Source of the DNA: a virus
Strand: one strand, 5' to 3'
DNA length: 58,669 nt
Virus record (IMG/VR): IMGVR_UViG_3300017917_003009
Coordinates: 1 to 58,669 of that record
In this document: piece by piece, positions 35,529 through 42,039 of the stretch
Position numbering within the stretch: the first letter of the stretch is position 1
Layout of the letters: the number at the start of each line of letters is the position of its first letter
Made by a program: the position numbers and the translations under genes
The notes under the pieces: model-generated
Databases searched by the model: none
Seen by the model: the letters and a program-made list of their open reading frames with translations, nothing else
Told to the model about the DNA's origin: nothing

Positions 35529-35948
35529 ATGATAACAGTATTATTTGGACAACCACATTCAGGTAAAACAACATTAGCTAGTAAACTAGAAGCAGATTAC
35601 TATATAGATGGAGACCATCTAAGAACTATGTTTCAAAACAAAGATTACAGCAGGCAAGGTAGAATTAATAACTTAAATAGAGCTAGCGATATTGCTACTT
35701 ACCTACATTACAATGGCAATGATGTAGTTTTGTCTCTTGTCTACCCATACCAAGAAACAAGAAACTACTTAAATAATTTAGTACCTGGAGTTAAATGGAT
35801 TTATTTAACCTATGAAATAGATAGAGGCAGAGAACAATTTCACGTAGCTGATTTTGAATATCCAGCTGATGATGAAGCTCTATACCTAAACACAGAATGG
35901 ATGGAAGAAGAAGATTGTATAAAACAAATTAAGGAATATGTGGGATAA
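35529..35948 (+). CDS. Adenylylsulfate (APS) kinase-like protein
   Basis: 139 aa, shorter than bacterial CysC (about 200). P-loop GQPHSGKTT (7-15), IDGDHLR (26-32; the DGD.(V/L)R block of CysC), RINNLNRASDIATYLH (the ..EN.RR...A block) and VLSLVYPYQETR (the ..S.(I/Y)P....R strand) follow APS kinase order. The enzyme family makes PAPS, the sulfate donor. Two sulfotransferase-like genes follow at 38588 and 39831. The missing C-terminal part could alter specificity, so another small-molecule kinase is possible. Confidence 0.7.
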   Translation: MITVLFGQPHSGKTTLASKLEADYYIDGDHLRTMFQNKDYSRQGRINNLNRASDIATYLHYNGNDVVLSLVYPYQETRNYLNNLVPGVKWIYLTYEIDRGREQFHVADFEYPADDEALYLNTEWMEEEDCIKQIKEYVG

Positions 35949-36336
35949 AAAAGTACACGTTAAAAGCTCAATGGAGCGTAAAGATAGTCAATGGTCATTG
36001 TTTATCGGCCGTTGGCAACCACTACACGAAGGACACCAGCAGTTATTTAGACAAGTAATTAATGAAGGTGGTAAAGTATGTGTTGCTATTAGAGATGGAG
36101 AAGTTAATGAAAAGAACCCATTTAGCTCACGTCACGTAATGAGTAACATCTTCGATAAAATGCAAGACGAAATCGAAGAAGGTAAACTAAAAATAATTAT
36201 CATACCAGACATATGCAGCGTTGAATTTGGACGCGGTGTTGGATACGATATTATTGAGCATATACCACCAACTGAAGTAGCCGAAATATCAGCGACTAAA
36301 ATACGTGAACAAATGAAGGTTGAGGGTAAATTATGA
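35938..36336 (+). CDS. HxGH nucleotidyltransferase
   Basis: 132 aa. SLFIGRWQPLHEGHQQLF carries the HEGH site (30-33); the EISATKIREQM end carries the ISxTxxR motif. This is the cytidylyltransferase/ATP-sulfurylase-like alpha-beta fold. It overlaps the APS-kinase-like gene by 11 bases. An ATP sulfurylase role would complete a PAPS pathway, but the protein is far smaller than known sulfurylases, and glycerol-phosphate, pantetheine or sugar-phosphate substrates are as likely. An alternative start at residue 12 (35971) exists. Confidence 0.75.
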   Translation: MWDKKVHVKSSMERKDSQWSLFIGRWQPLHEGHQQLFRQVINEGGKVCVAIRDGEVNEKNPFSSRHVMSNIFDKMQDEIEEGKLKIIIIPDICSVEFGRGVGYDIIEHIPPTEVAEISATKIREQMKVEGKL

Positions 36337-36542
36337 TAGTACAACGAAAAAGACATATAGCAAAAACCATTAGTTATCGCGTTGTTAGTACGCTGATTGG
36401 GTTTGGTATTATGTGGGCCGTTACGGGTAGTATTAAAATTGGTGCTGCTTTCGGTGTTGCTGAACTAATATATAAACCAATCCAATATTATCTTCATGAA
36501 AGGATATGGTATAAATGGATTAAATATGGCTTAAAAAATTAA
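36333..36542 (+). CDS. DUF2061-like membrane protein
   Basis: 69 aa. KRHIAKTISYRVVSTLIGFG, then WAVTGSIKIGAAFGVAEL and a YYLHERIWYKW end follow the DUF2061 pattern exactly, with two predicted membrane helices (about 17-33 and 38-55). I recall DUF2061 proteins encoded beside sulfate-activation genes in bacteria and in aquatic phages. Four-base overlap with the nucleotidyltransferase. A role in transport or membrane anchoring of the sulfation set is inference. Confidence 0.8.
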   Translation: MIVQRKRHIAKTISYRVVSTLIGFGIMWAVTGSIKIGAAFGVAELIYKPIQYYLHERIWYKWIKYGLKN

Positions 36543-36554
36543 TATTTATAAATA
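36543..36554 (+). promoter_or_regulatory. Palindromic TATTTATAAATA element
   Basis: The 12-base palindrome holds TATTTATA (36543-36550) and the canonical T4 late motif TATAAATA (36547-36554) on the same strand. The next ATG is at 36557, leaving almost no leader, so if it is a promoter it more likely serves a later gene or the leader is minimal. Confidence 0.35.
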
Positions 36555-36556
36555 TT

Positions 36557-36844
36557 ATGGATAAAATAAGTGAAATAATAAATGCATGGGCAGTATCATT
36601 TAATCCAACACCTGAACAAAAAAAATTAGCAGAAAAACGATATGAGATATGTTTAGGTTGCGAGAATTATGGTAAAAGTAGACCTGTACTTGGAGATGAA
36701 TATTGTAAAAAATGTTTATGTCCTATACAAAAAAAAGTATATACTCAAAAATTAAACGATACATGTCCTATGGGAAAGTGGAAAGAAATTGAAAAAGAAT
36801 TTAGGAATGAAAAAGCTAAAAAAGATAAATATAAATTAATATAA
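36557..36844 (+). CDS. Small Cys-rich zinc-ribbon-like protein A
   Basis: 95 aa. Helix IINAWAVSFNPTPEQKKLAE, then Cys pairs CLGC, CKKCLC and a final CPMGKW. The spacing fits a zinc-binding treble-clef or ribbon. A paralogue is at 41454; both share AW...NPTPEQK..AE.R...C, (Y)C..C.CP..KK and CP..KW. Such proteins accompany accessory genes in T4-like phages; function unknown. Confidence 0.7.
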   Translation: MDKISEIINAWAVSFNPTPEQKKLAEKRYEICLGCENYGKSRPVLGDEYCKKCLCPIQKKVYTQKLNDTCPMGKWKEIEKEFRNEKAKKDKYKLI

Positions 36845-36853
36845 TAAAATATT

Positions 36854-38419
36854 ATGAGAAGTGTATTAATATCAACAGATTTGATAATGAAGCAAGATGG
36901 AACATGGACTCCAACTGAAATAAATACAAATACGAGCCATGAAATGTCTTTTAAAAATAAAGATAGTGGTTCTGCAACACAATTTATTGATAATTTTGGT
37001 GATTATGTAAATCATGTTGAATTTAATGAATTTCTACAAACAAATAATATAACAACAATAAAAACAATTGATGTTAGAGCAGGATTTCATAGAGTTATTG
37101 AATCTTTTTGTAAACACTATCCAGGATACACATATGAATTACATGAAGTTAGTCAAGATAGTGTGGTTGTTCCTGAAGTTGAGGATGGTAACAATATATT
37201 AATTATTAGAATAGCATATGATTCATATGCACTTATTGATGATTTATATGCTAGAGATAATTATGAATTTCATAATTTGATTAAAAACGAAACTTTTGCC
37301 TCTCCTGTTACCTTTAATACAGGTAATGAAACTAACATAGATACAATTACAGTTTTTGAACCATCAATAGATGGTATTGTGCCAAATTATGTTGTTAAAA
37401 GAAGAACACCTGGAGGTGCAAAAGGCCAATACCCCGTATTATATAGATTAAATTCTCAAGAACAACTTGATAGCCTAAAATCATCTATCACATCAGATGA
37501 ATTTATTCAAAAATATGAATTTAATCAATCATCATTAATTAATAATAGGACTAACTTTATAAGAAGTATAGATTTATTATATGGTCCTACTTTAGAAGTT
37601 TTTAATTTATTAACTTATAAATCACTAAACACAGTATCAACTCAAAATAATGTATTAGTATACGATAATGAAGTAGATGAAAATGGAAGATTAAACGGCT
37701 TATTTGCAAGCAAATACTATCCAAAAATTATACCAAATTACTCTTTAAGTTATCACTTTGACGAAAATGATTTAATTCTAATGCCAGATGGAACTGACTT
37801 AATTGCATCTAGTTTAGTCTTAACTCAAGAAGTTAAAACTATATATTTTAATGAGCAAATTATAGCATTCGAACCATCTAATATTTCAAATTTAGAAACC
37901 TTTAACATAGATTCTCAATCTATTGTATCAATAGACGATACAAAAGCGGGTGGTGGTGTTTTTATTAATATAACTGGAGTTAATGAATCTGGAGTAGAAT
38001 ATAGTTGGTATGATGGTTTGCATAACTTTTATTTACTACAAAAAGCAAATGATACTACAGCACAATATACTAATTCATTAGCAGGAAATATTGAAATTGG
38101 AGATACAATATTTACATATAATAAAACTACAAATAGTATAGATACTCTTACAATACAATCTATAACATTTGATATTAAAAATATAACAACATATAAAATG
38201 TCTCTTGGTGGGTCAGAGGAAAGAGAATTCTTTATTAAATTGTCAGAAGAAGAAGATTCAAACGAAATATATTTAATTCAACACAATGCTGATCCTTGTT
38301 CTCCTTACTGTAGTTACTATTATACTTGTGGGTTTGGTGGTTGCTCTGGTTGTTACAAAACAAACCCTTCATGCCCAGCATGTTCACCTTTTTTCCAATC
38401 TAGTTATGCTTGTTTCTAG
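36854..38419 (+). CDS. Multidomain protein: possible ATP-grasp-like part, Hint-like module and Cys-rich tail
   Basis: 521 aa, not a recognised family. The start VLISTDLIMKQDG..WTPTEINTNT resembles the metal-binding E.N segment of ATP-grasp enzymes; NYVVKRRTPGGAKG and EFIQKYEFNQSS could be the ATP-contact Lys and Q/E strands. Residues about 370-480 (NIEIGDTIFTYNKTTNSID, TTYKMSLGG, and IYLIQHNAD) resemble a Hint (Hedgehog/intein) fold, whose end block is typically a hydrophobic run plus HN. No starting Cys is evident, so splicing activity is doubtful. The last 40 residues hold nine or so Cys, including CGFGGCSGC. All three assignments are weak inferences. Confidence 0.4.
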   Translation: MRSVLISTDLIMKQDGTWTPTEINTNTSHEMSFKNKDSGSATQFIDNFGDYVNHVEFNEFLQTNNITTIKTIDVRAGFHRVIESFCKHYPGYTYELHEVSQDSVVVPEVEDGNNILIIRIAYDSYALIDDLYARDNYEFHNLIKNETFASPVTFNTGNETNIDTITVFEPSIDGIVPNYVVKRRTPGGAKGQYPVLYRLNSQEQLDSLKSSITSDEFIQKYEFNQSSLINNRTNFIRSIDLLYGPTLEVFNLLTYKSLNTVSTQNNVLVYDNEVDENGRLNGLFASKYYPKIIPNYSLSYHFDENDLILMPDGTDLIASSLVLTQEVKTIYFNEQIIAFEPSNISNLETFNIDSQSIVSIDDTKAGGGVFINITGVNESGVEYSWYDGLHNFYLLQKANDTTAQYTNSLAGNIEIGDTIFTYNKTTNSIDTLTIQSITFDIKNITTYKMSLGGSEEREFFIKLSEEEDSNEIYLIQHNADPCSPYCSYYYTCGFGGCSGCYKTNPSCPACSPFFQSSYACF

Positions 38420-38450
38420 AATATTAAATTTAAAAAACTAAATTAATTTT

Positions 38451-38567
38451 ATGAATGATAATCAAATAACAGGAACTACCCCATCAGTTTTAACTGAATC
38501 TGAAAAAATACAGGTTAGTTCAATAGTTGCTACTATAGTAGAGTTAATTAAAGAAAAACATCTTTAA
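38451..38567 (+). CDS. Small acidic/helical protein (38 aa)
   Basis: ATG at 38451 to TAA at 38565-38567. The product has a Thr-rich start (MNDNQITGTTPSVLTESEKI) and a helix VSSIVATIVELIKEKHL. It is preceded by an A/T-rich leader and fills the gap between two larger genes. No family; kept because the frame is well placed and non-repetitive. Confidence 0.4.
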   Translation: MNDNQITGTTPSVLTESEKIQVSSIVATIVELIKEKHL

Positions 38568-38587
38568 TTTTATTAAATAAATAAGTT

Positions 38588-39295
38588 ATGCTAGTAGATG
38601 ATAAATTTATCATTATTTTAATTCCAAGATGTGCTACTACTTCTTTTGTCGCCAGTTGTCAAAAATACAATATCCCAACAAAAAGTGGTAGAAGTAATAT
38701 TGGGGGGTATGATAAACTTGTAAGTTTTATAACAAAAAGATTTACACATTTCCATGATGATATATCATTTTTAACCTCAAAATTTGGAAACGACTACCCA
38801 ATAATTGCAGTAAGAAGAAATAAATATGATTCTTTTATTTCATTTTGGAAAATGATTTTAACTATTTTAGATAAATATTATGGTGAAGTTGAATTAGTTG
38901 AAACATTATCAAAATTAAAAACTGATGATATTTTATTTTTTGGTAAAAATGATTACAATTTAAAAAATTATCCAAATGGTGAATTGTATGAAGCTTTTTT
39001 TATAAAAAATAATATAAAATATAATAAAGTTTTATTTGATTATATACAACTTCTTTATCTGCCGCAATCATATTGGCATAAATTTGATAAGAGAGTAATT
39101 TGGTTTGATTTTGATAAATTAAACGAATTAGAAAGTTGGGTTTCAGATAAACTAAACATGGATTTTAAATTAGAAAATATAAATTCTACAAAAGAAGTAA
39201 TTAGTGAATTAAAAAATGACGAATATTTTAAAGAAAAATTTGATTATATATATTCTAAATATGAAATCATTAAAGAAAATAAAACAATGATATGA
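38588..39295 (+). CDS. Sulfotransferase-like protein 1
   Basis: 235 aa. FIIILIPRCATTSFVAS (8-24) is the 5'-phosphosulfate loop (consensus PRSGTTS), with Cys-Ala in place of Ser-Gly. PIIAVRRNKYDSFISFWKM (about 75-93) is the 3'-phosphate block (R.....S..W). These define PAPS-dependent sulfotransferases. The rest is A/T-rich and diverged. With the APS-kinase-like gene 2.6 kb upstream it suggests sulfation of a glycan or protein. Leader AAATAAGTTATG; ATGA overlap with the next gene. Confidence 0.68.
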   Translation: MLVDDKFIIILIPRCATTSFVASCQKYNIPTKSGRSNIGGYDKLVSFITKRFTHFHDDISFLTSKFGNDYPIIAVRRNKYDSFISFWKMILTILDKYYGEVELVETLSKLKTDDILFFGKNDYNLKNYPNGELYEAFFIKNNIKYNKVLFDYIQLLYLPQSYWHKFDKRVIWFDFDKLNELESWVSDKLNMDFKLENINSTKEVISELKNDEYFKEKFDYIYSKYEIIKENKTMI

Positions 39296-39831
39296 TAAAC
39301 ATTTATTCAAATTTCCTAAGTGAAGAATGTGTAAAATCATTGGATAATAAAATTGAAGAAATCTTATATAAGTCTGACTCAAATGTACCAAATTTTACAA
39401 CAAGTTTAACTAGTTGGGCTAAAAATGTACAAAATAGTAGTACACCTATTATACGATATGTTTTAAATAAAAATGATGATACTATATTTCAACTACTAAA
39501 AAAAGAAATAGAAAGTAAAATTCCATATTATGTTGACAATATGGTTATTCATTTAGCACCAAAATTAAGTTATATACCTTGGCATAATGATAGCCATGTA
39601 TCAGCTGCCTTAACTATATATCTTAATAAAAAGTGGGATATAAACTGGGGAGGTTATTTTTTATATAAATTGAATAGTGAAATAAAAGCAATTAAACCTG
39701 AATTTAATTTAGGTATTTTACAAGAAGGTGGTGAAAAAGGATTACCTCACTGTGTTACTACAACTAATATTGATGCTGATTTAAGAATATCCTTACAATT
39801 ATTTTTAACTAATAAAAAGAAATTAGTTTAA
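39292..39831 (+). CDS. 2OG-Fe(II) oxygenase
   Basis: 179 aa. The iron site is His98 and Asp100 in IPWHNDSH and His153 in KGLPHCVTT; Arg165 in DADLRISLQLF would bind 2-oxoglutarate. GGYFLYKL between them is typical of prolyl-4-hydroxylase-like phage oxygenases. It lies between the two sulfotransferase-like genes, joined by ATGA and TAATG overlaps. The substrate could be a sugar, a collagen-like fibre proline/lysine, or a sulfated product; nothing in the sequence decides. Confidence 0.75.
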   Translation: MINIYSNFLSEECVKSLDNKIEEILYKSDSNVPNFTTSLTSWAKNVQNSSTPIIRYVLNKNDDTIFQLLKKEIESKIPYYVDNMVIHLAPKLSYIPWHNDSHVSAALTIYLNKKWDINWGGYFLYKLNSEIKAIKPEFNLGILQEGGEKGLPHCVTTTNIDADLRISLQLFLTNKKKLV

Positions 39832-40391
39832 TGGTTATTACAATAATTGCAGAACCAAGAAGTGGCGGAACTAATTTGGCAAATTGGTTTATAGATAAAA
39901 AAGATTTTACAACACTATACGAACCAATTACAAGTCCTGATAAAATTTGGTATAAGCATGGAGTGTCTCCTAAATTATGGACTTATAAAACACCTCACAT
40001 TTTAATTAAAGAAACATACAACATTAAAACAAACTTTTTTGAATTAATAGAAATATCGGATAAAGTAATTATTTTACATAGAGAAAATATAGCTGAACAA
40101 ACGGAATCTTGGTTAAATGCTACTAAAACAAATAATTGGGATAAAGTGTGGGTATTTAAAGAAAATTTAATAGCAGATCACGACGCATCCTATTTTTATC
40201 AAATTAAAAACGGAATAAAAGAAAATTATTTAAATAAAAATTATTTTAATATATCATATGAGGAATTATATTATAATAGTGGTTTTCAAAAAGTATTAGA
40301 TTATTTAAATATAGATGGATTAGAAAATAAAAACTTTCCATATGGAAGTAAGTATAGAATAAACCTTAATAAACCAAAAAGTTTAATATGA
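39831..40391 (+). CDS. Sulfotransferase-like protein 2
   Basis: 186 aa. TIIAEPRSGGTNLANWF (4-20) is a 5'-phosphosulfate loop with the full PRSGGT motif. VIILHRENIAEQTESWLNA (about 79-97) is the 3'-phosphate block with Arg, Glu-Asn and Ser-Trp. The protein is shorter than bacterial sulfotransferases, but both PAPS-binding blocks are intact. It is the better of the two sulfotransferase calls. ATGA overlap with the SGNH gene downstream. Confidence 0.72.
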   Translation: MVITIIAEPRSGGTNLANWFIDKKDFTTLYEPITSPDKIWYKHGVSPKLWTYKTPHILIKETYNIKTNFFELIEISDKVIILHRENIAEQTESWLNATKTNNWDKVWVFKENLIADHDASYFYQIKNGIKENYLNKNYFNISYEELYYNSGFQKVLDYLNIDGLENKNFPYGSKYRINLNKPKSLI

Positions 40392-41143
40392 TCTCCCTAA
40401 AACATTGGACCCCGGAAACATTTGAGGTATCAACATATAAATGGAGTATTAACGAACGCAAAAACAAATCACATACTACTTCAGGATCTGATAACTCAGG
40501 CAAATGTACTTACACATATAATTCATTAGGATTTAGAGGTGATGAACCTACTAAACCAGGATTTAAAGTAATGTCTGTAGGTTGCTCCCACACTGAAGGG
40601 GTTGGATTAAATGACGATGAAACCTGGTCTCATCAGTTATGTAAGTTAATTAATGGAGTAGATTTAAATTTTGGGTATGGTGGAAGAAGTAATGATTATG
40701 TTGTTAGGTGTTTATTAACATATTTTGATGTAATAAATCCGGATTTAGTATTAATTATGTATCCAAATCAAGATAGAAGAGAATACTATACTGATAAAGG
40801 AAATATAGAACCTTTTGCTTACAACCCTTGGGGACATTTAGTAGAAACAGAAGAGGGTAAAGAAATTTATAATGGCTTAATGGCAGGAGCTAATAATGAA
40901 TCTAATTTTATTAACTGGTATAAAAACCACTTGCTAATAAAATATTATTTAGAAAATAAACAATGTCCCTGGGTGTGGAATGGAGTACATTTGTTCGCCG
41001 GAATTGATGAACCTAATAGATTTGATGGTGACTATAGAAATTTTATAGACTATGGATCCGATGGAGCTCATTCCGGACCTCAACATAATAAACAATACGC
41101 AATGAATTTACATCAATTTTTAACCAATAATGATATTATTTAA
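40388..41143 (+). CDS. SGNH-hydrolase-like protein 4
   Basis: 251 aa. YNSLGFRGDEPT lead-in, then VMSVGCSHTEGVGLNDDETW (Ser67 nucleophile), NFGYGGRSNDYVVR as the Gly/Asn block, and a SDGAHSGPQHN segment near residue 230 as possible terminal Asp-His. It shares its lead-in and core with the SGNH gene at 29818, so the two are paralogues placed at separate points of the island. Last gene of the island. Confidence 0.7.
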   Translation: MISLKHWTPETFEVSTYKWSINERKNKSHTTSGSDNSGKCTYTYNSLGFRGDEPTKPGFKVMSVGCSHTEGVGLNDDETWSHQLCKLINGVDLNFGYGGRSNDYVVRCLLTYFDVINPDLVLIMYPNQDRREYYTDKGNIEPFAYNPWGHLVETEEGKEIYNGLMAGANNESNFINWYKNHLLIKYYLENKQCPWVWNGVHLFAGIDEPNRFDGDYRNFIDYGSDGAHSGPQHNKQYAMNLHQFLTNNDII

Positions 41144-41154
41144 TTTAAGATAAA

Positions 41155-41165
41155 TTTGGTGGTCT
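41155..41165 (+). promoter_or_regulatory. TTTGGTGGTCT leader motif, copy 1
   Basis: An exact 11-base match to 57076-57086, upstream of gp32. Here it is 15 bases before a TATTTATA octamer and 43 bases before the ATG at 41209, so this leader may hold two promoter types. Confidence 0.4.
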
Positions 41166-41180
41166 CCATTCTCTTGTATA

Positions 41181-41188
41181 TATTTATA
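41181..41188 (+). promoter_or_regulatory. TATTTATA motif before the 81-aa membrane protein
   Basis: Exact octamer, 20 bases before the ATG at 41209, in the context TATATTTATATC. It is the head of a short operon of three small genes before the tail sheath. Confidence 0.55.
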
Positions 41189-41208
41189 TCAAACAAATAA
41201 AATTTATT

Positions 41209-41454
41209 ATGACATTATTAGTAATCCTAATCATCGTTGCAGTAGCAGTATTCGTTGCTGTAAAAACCGGTAAGGTAAAAGATGAAAACAACAACAACAT
41301 TCCTGACGCTATTGAAAAGCCAATCGAAGCTGTTAAGGAAGTAGTTAAAGAAAAAATTGCAAAAGCAAAGGCACCAAAAGCTCCAAAGGCACCAGTTGCT
41401 AAACCAGCAGCAAAAAAACCTGTAGCAAAAACGAGTGCTAAGAAAGTAAAATAA
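41209..41454 (+). CDS. Single-span membrane protein with histone H1-like basic tail
   Basis: 81 aa. Residues 2-18 (LLVILIIVAVAVFVAV) form one membrane helix; residues about 20-35 are a short linker (DENNNNIPDAIEK, a Ca-binding-like acidic stretch); residues 40-81 are Lys/Ala/Pro repeats (KAPKAPKAPVAKPAAKKPVAK). The tail could bind nucleic acid, lipid or polyanionic glycan at the inner membrane. No family assigned; TAATG overlap with the next gene. Confidence 0.65.
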   Translation: MTLLVILIIVAVAVFVAVKTGKVKDENNNNIPDAIEKPIEAVKEVVKEKIAKAKAPKAPKAPVAKPAAKKPVAKTSAKKVK

Positions 41455-41687
41455 TGCTTAAACTAGCAGAAATAGCAAAGGCATGGATAGCAGCAGCTAA
41501 TCCAACACCAGAGCAAAAAATTATAGCTGAGTATAGGGCGAGTGTTTGTGACACTTGCCCAAGCAAAGCTCACCAGGCTATAATGGATTTATATTACTGC
41601 AGTGAATGTGGATGTCCACTATCTAAAAAAATTTTCAGTCCTGTTGAAGGACCTAAAGCTTGCCCATTAGCTAAATGGGAACAATAA
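41454..41687 (+). CDS. Small Cys-rich zinc-ribbon-like protein B
   Basis: 77 aa, paralogue of the protein at 36557: AKAWIAAANPTPEQKIIAE, CDTC, YYCSECGCPLSKK and CPLAKW. Cys spacing fits one or two zinc sites. The two copies bracket 36.8-41.2 kb, which holds the sulfotransferase and oxygenase genes. Function unknown. Confidence 0.7.
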   Translation: MLKLAEIAKAWIAAANPTPEQKIIAEYRASVCDTCPSKAHQAIMDLYYCSECGCPLSKKIFSPVEGPKACPLAKWEQ

Positions 41688-41694
41688 TAACGTT

Positions 41695-41964
41695 ATGGCA
41701 CAATTAACTCCAGAAGAATTACAATCAATTAAAGACTTACAGTCTAAGTACAATCAAACCATATTCGAAATCGGTGCATCTGAAGCACAGCTAATCGCAT
41801 TTCGACAAGGCATTGATAAACTAGAAAAAGCTAAAAATGGTTTAATATCTGATCTTGCAACAATTGAACAGAAAGAATCAGAATTAGTTAAATCACTTCA
41901 AGAAAAGTACGGACATGGTGAGATAGATATAGAAACGGGAAATATTATACCTGTCCAACAGTAA
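41695..41964 (+). CDS. Coiled-coil protein, unknown
   Basis: 89 aa, almost wholly helical with heptads from about residue 5 to 68 (LTPEELQSIKDLQSKYNQTI onward), and a short Gly/Ile tail. Start has the leader AATAACGTTATG. It lies just before the tail sheath and may be a small structural or chaperone protein. Confidence 0.6.
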   Translation: MAQLTPEELQSIKDLQSKYNQTIFEIGASEAQLIAFRQGIDKLEKAKNGLISDLATIEQKESELVKSLQEKYGHGEIDIETGNIIPVQQ

Positions 41965-41989
41965 CCTGCGGTTTATAGCTGTTTTTAGA

Positions 41990-41997
41990 TATTTATT
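41990..41997 (+). promoter_or_regulatory. TATTTATT motif before the tail sheath
   Basis: One-base variant of the TATTTATA octamer, 42 bases before the sheath start at 42040. Spacing is like that of the octamers at 1054 and 17827. Confidence 0.42.
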
Positions 41998-42039
41998 ATT
42001 AGGTCAATCCTATTAAATTTTCAAAAACAATTATAAAAA

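Noticed and set aside
38451-39295. Minus-strand 60-codon frame near 39209-39391
   Set aside because: Overlaps two well-supported + strand genes and has a Phe/Ile/Tyr-rich shadow composition.
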